The notes below the pieces were generated by a model, which saw nothing but the letters and a program-made list of their open reading frames with translations, made no database searches and had not been told where the DNA came from. Shown here one piece after another: positions 7,774 to 13,602 of a stretch of 49,909 nucleotides of DNA. The position numbers and the translations under genes were made by a program. Source of the stretch: Candidatus Parabeggiatoa sp. nov. 2 (lineage in GTDB: Bacteria > Pseudomonadota > Gammaproteobacteria > Beggiatoales > Beggiatoaceae); contig NBMI01000029.1 of assembly GCA_002085445.1 (NCBI GenBank), forward strand, positions 1-49,909, given 5' to 3'. How positions within the stretch are numbered: position 1 is the stretch's first letter; each line of letters starts with the position of its first letter.

Positions 7774-9306
7774 GTGAATGTTTCTCAACACGCTCAATTT
7801 GAGTATGTGTTCTATTTCTTATTTCGGACTTATTTATGGCAAGACAACCGTCGGTGGGATGAGCCGCCTTTGGGTTTGGAGACTAACAAGCGGCAGGTGT
7901 TACAGCATGGTATCCGCTTTGGGGAGGATAAACGCCTATTTCGGCGCAATGTGGATGAAGGTGAGCCGCTGGAGAATTGGGCCGAGCATTTAACGCAAAA
8001 ATGGCAGCAGATTTGTCAGGTTTATGCCGAAGCATGGGGTAATCAAAAACAAGCGCAGCAATATTGTCAACAGGCCTTATTGGGTGTCGCATTATTAATT
8101 TTGGATCAGGGCGATAGTGTTGAGCATCATTCTGTCAATGTTCAGGTGACGGGTGAGGATATTTCTACGTTACAGTTTGCCCAACCCATTGAGAGTGAAG
8201 CACTTTTTCGTGTTAATATCGACGGTTTTAATCAAACCGCCTCCTGTCATCGTTTTAGGGCCATTACTTCGGAAACTAGGCCGTTTTTAAAAAATCTCCA
8301 ATTGCGCTTAGATAATAACACGTTGCCATATTTAGCCCCGTTGCAAGATAGTGAGTCGGCCGCCAATGCAGCCTTGTTAGTTTGTGCTTTTAGTTTTGGT
8401 AGCAATGTACCAGAATGGACAAGTTCAATAAGAAATGTTCTGATTGGACGCAACAGTTCGACTGGGCGCGTGCTGTCTAAACAGCCGCCGTTGTTGTCCA
8501 CCGTTTTTGCGCGGTTGATAATGGGGCAGTGGCAATTTATGCGAATTGAGTTTGCGGCGCAAAATGTACGTTTTCGGCTTCAAGATAGAAATGCCTATTA
8601 TGCCAATTATGCCCATCAAGGCAATGAAGCCCGCCCACATTGCGCTCGGACTCGTTTGTTGGAAAAGCAGTTACAAGAAATGCATAGCCTTGACACGCAG
8701 GCCCGATTTGTTATCAGTCGTATTCAAGGCGCATTACAAACCATCGAGATTAACGGCGATAATTTAGCAAAACGCTTGGAACAAATTCGCCAAGAAGTGC
8801 AGCAACTCAACGCACAACTCCAATTTCATCTCGGCGAGGCGCAGAAAGTCCGTTGGCAGTCCTCTGATGATGAAATACCGATCTTGGCGGTATTTAAGTT
8901 GTCTCTCATAAAATTACAAGATCACCAAGTTTATATTGCACAACAACTCAAATATCTTGAGGCCTTACGAGATAAATGGCGTTTATATTTGGAGAAAAGA
9001 AAAACACAATTGGGAGAGTATTTAAATACGCTGGGCACCGTTTTGATATTTTTGCTGGCCGGAACGACTGGCATGGTAACACTCAATGTCAATAAAGGCC
9101 TTTTGGGGCTAACCTTTGAAAATCCGTATATCTATTTAGGCCTGATTGCATTGGTGTTAACGCCCATTTTATGGCGTATTACGGCCTGGACGGCAAAACG
9201 ATTCTGCTGCATTTTTTATGGCACCTGGCTAAGTCGGCTCTTCTGCAATCCCATTGCCAAATGGGTAGAATCGGTGGAATTTTTCAACTGGTTCAAAAAA
9301 CCTTAA
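7774..9306 (+). CDS. Unrecognised coiled-coil membrane protein (first gene of a pair)
   Basis: 510-residue protein of unknown family. The N-terminal ~100 residues are aromatic-rich (FEYVFYFLFRTYLWQ, WDEPPLGLET). Residues about 290-430 form a predicted coiled coil (LLEKQLQEMHSL, KRLEQIRQEVQQLNAQLQ). Two hydrophobic segments near the C-terminus (TLGTVLIFLLAGTTGMV and IYLGLIALVLTPILW) are separated by a short loop. This predicts a C-terminal membrane hairpin with both large flanks on the same side, probably cytoplasmic as there is no signal peptide. The GTG at 7774 is chosen because AAGGAG lies six bases upstream; an upstream in-frame GTG at 7744 has no such site. It is followed after 24 bp by a small gene, so the two are likely one operon. 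Function unknown; I do not assign one. Confidence 0.8.
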   Translation: MNVSQHAQFEYVFYFLFRTYLWQDNRRWDEPPLGLETNKRQVLQHGIRFGEDKRLFRRNVDEGEPLENWAEHLTQKWQQICQVYAEAWGNQKQAQQYCQQALLGVALLILDQGDSVEHHSVNVQVTGEDISTLQFAQPIESEALFRVNIDGFNQTASCHRFRAITSETRPFLKNLQLRLDNNTLPYLAPLQDSESAANAALLVCAFSFGSNVPEWTSSIRNVLIGRNSSTGRVLSKQPPLLSTVFARLIMGQWQFMRIEFAAQNVRFRLQDRNAYYANYAHQGNEARPHCARTRLLEKQLQEMHSLDTQARFVISRIQGALQTIEINGDNLAKRLEQIRQEVQQLNAQLQFHLGEAQKVRWQSSDDEIPILAVFKLSLIKLQDHQVYIAQQLKYLEALRDKWRLYLEKRKTQLGEYLNTLGTVLIFLLAGTTGMVTLNVNKGLLGLTFENPYIYLGLIALVLTPILWRITAWTAKRFCCIFYGTWLSRLFCNPIAKWVESVEFFNWFKKP

Positions 9307-9330
9307 CTCACCTGACAAGGAGAATCCAAC

Positions 9331-9582
9331 ATGGCTACATTACGTGAAGAAGTTCAAAAATCCCTTAATGAATTACAAAAACTACTCGACGAATCAGAAG
9401 ATGACGCGGCCTTCCTGAAGGCGGTTAAAGAGAAATGGCCGAATAAAGTAGGAGCTTGCTATGATTTTGTGGGATATCATCTACCGGAAGAAGCAACTCG
9501 CAGCTTGTTGGGAGATGAAGAAGAGGGCCAATCCAGTGGTGAAGAACGAGATAATGTCCCTATTCCTAAGCGTCCTCTATAA
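9331..9582 (+). CDS. Small acidic helical protein (second gene of the pair)
   Basis: 83-residue, Glu/Asp-rich protein with no recognised family. The first ~60 residues look like a compact helical domain (REEVQKSLNELQKLL, AVKEKWPNKVGACYDFVGYHL). The last ~20 are disordered and acidic, ending PIPKRPL. AAGGAG stands eight bases before the ATG. The 24-bp gap to the membrane coiled-coil gene and shared orientation suggest co-expression and perhaps a physical partner or adaptor role, which is inference from context only. Confidence 0.75.
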   Translation: MATLREEVQKSLNELQKLLDESEDDAAFLKAVKEKWPNKVGACYDFVGYHLPEEATRSLLGDEEEGQSSGEERDNVPIPKRPL

Positions 9583-9600
9583 GATTTTGGGAATAAACGA

Positions 9601-9846
9601 ATTGAACCTCAAGTACAACGGATACGTGAAATAAACGGATATCAAGGAAGGCCCACAACCCCGTAGGGGGTTGAATATGAATAGCCCTGACAAGTAAATA
9701 CAACGGATACGCGTTCCGAAACGGATATCAAGGAAGGCCCCCAACCCCGTAGGGGTTGAATATGAATAGCTTAAGGAAAACCTGGGGAAACATTTGAGCC
9801 AACGGCCCCAACCCCAAAGGGGTTGAATATGAATAGCTTAAGGAAA
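9601..9846. repeat. Tract of GGGGTTGAATATGAATAG and ACGGATA repeats
   Basis: Three copies of a palindromic unit (CAACCCC-AAAGGGGTTG followed by AATATGAATAG) at about 9654-9687, 9738-9770 and 9806-9838. The first two are each preceded by a 45-bp segment containing CAACGGATACG and AAACGGATATCAAGGAAGGC. No protein-coding sequence is evident. The unit recurs at 10080-10104, 11471-11497, 11573-11598 and in the array at 12727-13024. Confidence 0.8.
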
Positions 9847-10049
9847 ACCTCAATGCCATTAAGTTAATATATAACCTATTGATTTTTAATCAATTTTTGT
9901 GTGTGTTAGGGTGGGGTACCCGATTTTTTACTTTCAATAAAAACAATGACTTACGACCCCACCCCTCTATAAAAATAGGGCACTACGGGGCGTTTTTTAA
10001 TAAAAATATATAAAAATCAAAGAGTTCCTTAACTTAATGGCATTGAGGT
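9847..10049. mobile_element. MITE-like element with 21-bp perfect inverted ends
   Basis: 203-bp segment whose left end ACCTCAATGCCATTAAGTTAA is exactly the reverse complement of its right end. The AT-rich interior carries no gene. It shares the TCAATGCCA/TGGCATTGA tips with the element at 4419-4556. It appears to be inserted in or next to a copy of the ACCTGGGG palindromic repeat. Confidence 0.65.
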
Positions 10050-10296
10050 GCAACCTGGGGAAAAGGTCGTGCGAGAGGCCCCAACCCCAAAGGGGTTGAA
10101 TATGAAACGTAGTAACGAGCGGAGCGAGATAATACTAGCTATATTAATTTCGCACCAAAGGGGCTCCCTCCAAGGGCGTTGCCATTAAGTTAAGGGCAGA
10201 CACGTAAGTCTGCCCCTACAAAAAACCGCGTATTCAGGGGCTGTAGGGAATAACCTGCTGATAACTGAACACTGATCACTGAGAGGAGAAACGCTC
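10050..10296. repeat. Repeat debris upstream of a small-protein/protease pair
   Basis: Contains a CCCCAAAGGGGTTGAATATG copy (about 10080-10104), a partial GCTATATTAATTTCGCACCAAAGGGGCT repeat (about 10137-10166) and a solitary MITE end, GCCATTAAGTTAA (about 10180-10193). No gene is visible. The GAGGAG ribosome binding site of the next gene is at its end. Confidence 0.7.
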
Positions 10297-10668
10297 ATGT
10301 TGATGGCTGAATTACCCGAACCATTACAACAACAATTTGAGCAAACCGCTCAAAAGCTTTATGACCATGATGCCACAAAACGAGCGATGATTGATGCCGT
10401 TGAATTATGGTTAGCGAAGCAGCGCAAACACCAGATTGATATTGAAGCCGATGCTAATGATAAAGCTTATGTCAAACTCAAAGAAGAACTCGAAAGGAAT
10501 TATTGGGGAAAATGGGTTGTCATAGCGTATGGACAATTACAAGGTGCCGGTGATTCATTAGCAGAGATTAATCACCTAGCCCCTGATGCTCAACATCGAA
10601 TTGTGATGCAAGTGGGTGAACGTCGCCCCAAGGAGGTAACACTAGGATGGCAGATAGGGTTCGATTAA
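10297..10668 (+). CDS. Small protein with DUF5678-like segment
   Basis: 123-residue cytoplasmic protein. The N-terminal half is helical and charged. The C-terminal half (YWGKWVVIAYGQLQGAGDS, then HLAPDAQHRIVMQVG) resembles the short DUF5678 domain, in which a W-V-I strand is followed by a G-containing turn; this is a by-eye resemblance only. GAGGAG lies eight bases before the ATG. The 3' end overlaps the next gene by 22 bp, a sign of translational coupling. The partner is an aspartic-protease-like protein, so the two probably form one small functional module. Confidence 0.7.
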   Translation: MLMAELPEPLQQQFEQTAQKLYDHDATKRAMIDAVELWLAKQRKHQIDIEADANDKAYVKLKEELERNYWGKWVVIAYGQLQGAGDSLAEINHLAPDAQHRIVMQVGERRPKEVTLGWQIGFD

Positions 10669-11072
10669 ATTGTTGGCCGTCGCCTGATTTCTTGGTTATT
10701 GGTATTCAACTCAAGAATTTAGCAGGTCAATTGCATAGTGAAGTTGAGGAATTAGTCCCATTAGATACAGGCTACAGTGAAGAAATTTTAGTGCCTTACT
10801 CCCTTTTTGAAACGCTCAATCTGCATTATTGGTGTTTACCTGAACAGCAAAAGCCACTCGGCACCACCGTCACGGGGCAAGTCATTCAATTCCTTGAAGC
10901 TTACGCCGAGGTGATTATTCCAAAGACAAATGAGCAACACCAAGTCATTGTCCAAACCTTTATTGGAAATACCCGTTTTCTCATTGGAAGAGCATTTTTA
11001 CGTCGCTTCAAAGTGATACTGGACGGCCCTGGCGGCCAGACTTGTTTACTCTCACCCATTGCTGACAACTGA
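10647..11072 (+). CDS. Retropepsin-like clan AA aspartic protease
   Basis: 141-residue single-lobe aspartic-protease-like protein. The presumed active-site loop is VPLDTGYSEEILVP (DTG about residues 42-44), and the conserved late segment is FLIGRAFLRRFKVILDG. This layout fits small bacterial clan AA proteases, which would act as homodimers. There is no signal peptide, so it is likely cytoplasmic. AAGGAGG lies ten bases before the ATG, inside the upstream gene, giving a 22-bp overlap. The middle of this gene (10788-10880) recurs as a partial copy at 11384-11470. The usual psi-loop and flap are not verifiable by eye, so peptidase activity is probable rather than certain. Confidence 0.75.
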   Translation: MADRVRLNCWPSPDFLVIGIQLKNLAGQLHSEVEELVPLDTGYSEEILVPYSLFETLNLHYWCLPEQQKPLGTTVTGQVIQFLEAYAEVIIPKTNEQHQVIVQTFIGNTRFLIGRAFLRRFKVILDGPGGQTCLLSPIADN

Positions 11073-11383
11073 TCTAAACTTTAGTTTGGCAATCAATGAT
11101 CCGTGAGAAGTGTAAAGTGTTAAGGAGTCCAAACTTTAGTTTGGCAGGACTCCAAAAACGCAGTACAACGGATTTTGGGAGTAAACGGATTGTTCATCAA
11201 GTCTAATGAACAACTCAGACTCATCCCTGCTTATACCCAATCCTTGTATTACAGCGGATTTGGGGAGATCACTTCTTGAGCACCAATGTAGTACAACTAA
11301 TTACGCGGATAAACGAATTCAGTACTTAGGATTTGGGGAGATCACTCCTTGATCATCAAGTCTAATTAATGATTAATGATTAA
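11073..11383. repeat. Non-coding tract of GGATTTGGGGAG / CATCAAGTCTAAT repeats
   Basis: After two CCAAACTTTAGTTTGG hairpins, the tract contains repeated blocks of AGTACAAC, TTACGCGGATAAACG, GGATTTGGGGAGATCACT, CATCAAGTCTAAT and TATACCCAATCCTTGTA. The same blocks recur in the same order at 13030-13450. No gene is visible. Confidence 0.75.
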
Positions 11384-11470
11384 TTAGTGCCTTATTCCCT
11401 TTTTGAAACGCTCAATCTGCATTATTGGTGTTTACCTGAACGGCCACTTGGCACCACCGTCACGGGGCAA
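11384..11470 (+). pseudogene. Partial copy of the retropepsin-like gene
   Basis: 87 bp aligning to 10788-10880 of the intact protease gene with a 6-base in-frame deletion (after CCTGAAC) and only a few substitutions. It has neither start nor stop. The homology ends exactly where a palindromic repeat begins (GGGGCAA joined to CCCCAAAGGGG), suggesting the copy was cut and joined at repeat DNA. The in-frame deletion suggests it derives from a different allele or paralogue rather than a simple local duplication. Confidence 0.85.
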
Positions 11471-11497
11471 CCCCAAAGGGGTTGAATATGAATAGCC

Positions 11498-11538
11498 TTT
11501 CAGGCAAAAGTTTCCGCAACGGAAACTTTTGCCTGAAA
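11498..11538. repeat. Hairpin of the CAGGCAAAAGTTTC family
   Basis: TTTCAGGCAAAAGTTTCCG pairs with CGGAAACTTTTGCCTGAAA around a CAA loop, a stem of about 19 bp. Related hairpins are at 22198-22233, 29765-29805 and 30157-30197. It may be a REP-like element or a transcription terminator; no gene ends immediately upstream. Confidence 0.8.
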
Positions 11539-12166
11539 AGGTGAAACCTAGGGAAAAGCAAAAAGGGGCCACAACCCCAAAGGGGTTGAATATGAAACGC
11601 AGTAATTCGCTCCGCGAGATAATAGCCCCAGGTGCAACCTCACTGCCATTAAGTTAAGCAACACCCACAAAGTCTTAATAATGACACTCAACAGCGGGCA
11701 GACGTTCGGAGTCCAAACGATCGGTCGGCAGTCGGAGTCCAAACTTTAGTTTGGCATATGTCCAAACACTGCCATTATCTTAATAATGACACTCAACAGC
11801 GGGCCAGAAATTTGACGGCATTCAAATGATTCTATGGCCCCCAAATGCATTAATTATGAAACTTGAGCTTAACCATAATTAAATAATGGTTATTAAGGCC
11901 AAACACTGCCACGAGATAATCCATTATTATAACTAATCCTTGTAGTTTTGTTGGTTATTAAGCGAAAAGGGCCGTGGCTAGGGTTTTGGGGCCAACCAAA
12001 CGCGTACGCTAAGTCTCGTTTACAAATCCTAAACCGCACGTTGAGTATTGCAAAGGAGTGATATCCTAAAAAAAGTTGTACTAAGCCTACTATAAACACT
12101 CAAACCGTCATTAAATTGGGGCGATAAATCGCCTACTACAAACGATTGTGTATCAGATGTGTCAAG
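11539..12166. other. Non-coding repeat mosaic
   Basis: Contains a CCCCAAAGGGGTTGAATATG unit (about 11573-11598), a solitary MITE end CTGCCATTAAGTTAA (about 11642), two copies of TTAATAATGACACTCAACAGCGGG (about 11677 and 11781), a TTTAGTTTGG hairpin, and a GGCGATAAATCGCCTACTAC repeat (about 12119-12144). No intact gene. The last ~40 bases may already belong to the decayed gene that follows. Confidence 0.65.
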
Positions 12167-12244
12167 GAGCGCGTGTTAAATGATGGACATAATGTACCAG
12201 AGGTTGATATTAAACGTCGGTTCTATCGTAGTAAAAACATATAA
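12167..12244 (+). pseudogene. C-terminal remnant of a zeta-toxin-like kinase
   Basis: An open frame of 25 codons and a stop reads ERVLNDGHNVPEVDIKRRFY and ends RSKNI. The pattern RV-x(2,3)-GGH-(N/D)-(V/I)-PE-x-DI-(R/K)RRFYRS is typical of the C-terminal part of bacterial zeta-toxin / predicted ABC-type ATPase kinases. No ATPase domain precedes it; GGCGATAAATCGCC repeat DNA lies just upstream. It is therefore a tail fragment of a lost gene. The match is from memory of the family pattern, without a search. Confidence 0.6.
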
Positions 12245-12323
12245 CTAGAGAAGACTTATTCAAGGAGATAAATCTACAGTGAACCGTCGTGCGTTGTGAA
12301 AATATCATTGTGATTTTACCTAG

Positions 12324-12350
12324 AGCTATTCATATTCAACCCTTTCAGGG
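12324..12350 (-). repeat. Inverted copy of the GGTTGAATATGAATAGC repeat
   Basis: GCTATTCATATTCAACCC followed by TTTCAGGGTTGG is the reverse complement of the palindromic repeat found in direct orientation at 12727-13024. The ATPase fragment therefore sits between oppositely oriented repeat copies. Confidence 0.75.
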
Positions 12351-12395
12351 TTGGCGTGGGGAGCAAATTTGCTTACCATACCAAGGTGTCTACAG

Positions 12396-12734
12396 ATGGG
12401 AGAAAAAAACAGGCTGAAATTCCCTTATGGTCTCAGTGATTTTTATCTACTGAGGCGCGAAAACTATTTTTATAGGGATCGCACTTCACATATTTCATTA
12501 ATTGAGGCCGCCGGTTTACAACTGCTGTTCCTACGCCCCCGGCGATTTGGTAAAAGTCTGCTGTTGTCAATGCTGGAAAATTACTATGATGTGGCAAAAG
12601 CCGATGAGTTTGACAGTTTGTTTGGGGATTTGGCAATTGGGCAAAATCCGACACCGAAGCATAATCAGTACTTTGTGATGACTTGGGACTTTTCAAATGT
12701 CAGTCCTGAAGGTTCCGCGCCTGAAATTGAATAG
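12396..12734 (+). pseudogene. Truncated AAA-ATPase-like protein (N-terminus only)
   Basis: 112 residues matching the N-terminus of the bacterial AAA-ATPase-like / DUF1703 nuclease family: the YGLSDFYLLRRENYFYRDRT lead-in, then FLRPRRFGKSLLLSML containing the Walker A-like RFGKS, then ENYYDV and FGDLAIG. Family members run to about 500-600 residues with a C-terminal PD-(D/E)XK domain. Here the frame runs into the palindromic repeat array (GAATAGCCCC) and stops at 12734. The start at 12396 has AAGGTG seven bases upstream; an upstream in-frame ATG at 12351 lies in repeat DNA. Walker B and the nuclease domain are missing, so no function is expected. Confidence 0.85.
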
Positions 12735-13024
12735 CCCCAGGTGAAACCTGGGGAAATGGTCGTGCGAGAGGCCCCAACCCCAAAGGGGTTGAATATGAAT
12801 AGCCCCAGGTGAAACCTGGGGAAATGGTCGTGCGAGAGGCCCAACCCCAAAGGGGTTGAATATGAATAGCCCCAGGGGGGAAATGGTCGTGCGAGAGGCC
12901 CCAACCCCAAAGGGGTTGAATATGAATAGCCCCAGGTGAAACCTGGGGGAGAATTAACACCCAAACAACCCCGATAGGGGTTGAATGTGAATAGCCCCAG
13001 GTGAAACCTGGGGGAGAATTAACA
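12727..13024. repeat. Array of five palindromic CCCCAGGTGAAACCTGGGG units
   Basis: Five units of about 50-65 bp, each with the hairpin CCCCAGG-TGAAA-CCTGGGG, usually a GAAATGGTCGTGCGAGAGG spacer, and the hairpin CAACCCC-AAA-GGGGTTG followed by AATATGAATAG. The units differ by small indels (one lacks the inner TGAAACCT; the last two have GAGAATTAACACC spacers). Open frames read through it are repetitive artefacts and are not genes. Confidence 0.9.
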
Positions 13025-13029
13025 CCGAT

Positions 13030-13450
13030 AATAGTATTTGCGATAATTACGCGGATAAACGAATAGAGTACAACGGATTACGGGCCGATAAACGGATGGA
13101 GTACAACGAATTACGCGGATAAACGAATGGAGTCGTTAGGATTTGGGGAGTAAACAGATTAAGCATCAAGTCTAATAACTGACTCAAACTCATCCCTGCT
13201 TATACCCAATCCTTGTATGTATTACAGCGGATTTTGGGAGTAAACGGATTGAGCACCAGTGCAGTACAACGAATTACGCGGATAAACGAATAGAGTACAA
13301 CGGATTACGGGCCGATAAACGGATGGAGTACAACGGATTACGGGCCGATAAACGAATGGAGTACAGCGGATTTGGGGAGATCAGTCCTTGCTCATCAAGT
13401 CTAATGAATGACTCGGACTCATCCCTGCTTATACCCAATCCTTGTAGCAA
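13030..13450. repeat. Array of TTACGCGGATAAACGAAT / GATTTGGGGAG repeats
   Basis: Seven or so alternating units of AGTACAACG(G/A)ATTACG(CGG/GGCC)GATAAACG(A/G)AT plus two longer blocks ending CTCATCCCTGCTTATACCC AATCCTTGTA. It continues the families seen at 11073-11383 and, inverted, at 34976-35395. No coding sequence; it ends about 150 bp before the TPR-CHAT gene. Confidence 0.8.
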
Positions 13451-13602
13451 TCCGTTTCTTCCCAAAATCCTAAGTACTAATCAATCATAGCCCAATAACC
13501 AGTTGAAATAAACGCCGTTTGTCTCTATATTCCTTTATGGAACCGAAATACTCTCTGTGTCTCTATCTGAAAATATAAAACAACTGAACAAGGACAACTC
13601 AA

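Noticed and set aside
12665..12964. Minus-strand frame encoding repeated PGFTWGYSYSTPLGLG
   Set aside because: It lies wholly in the double-hairpin repeat array; the peptide repeat simply mirrors the DNA repeat and has no ribosome binding site.
12727..13450. Possible CRISPR array
   Set aside because: Units are palindromic with nearly identical spacers, irregular spacing and no cas genes in the window, so this is a tandem palindromic repeat.
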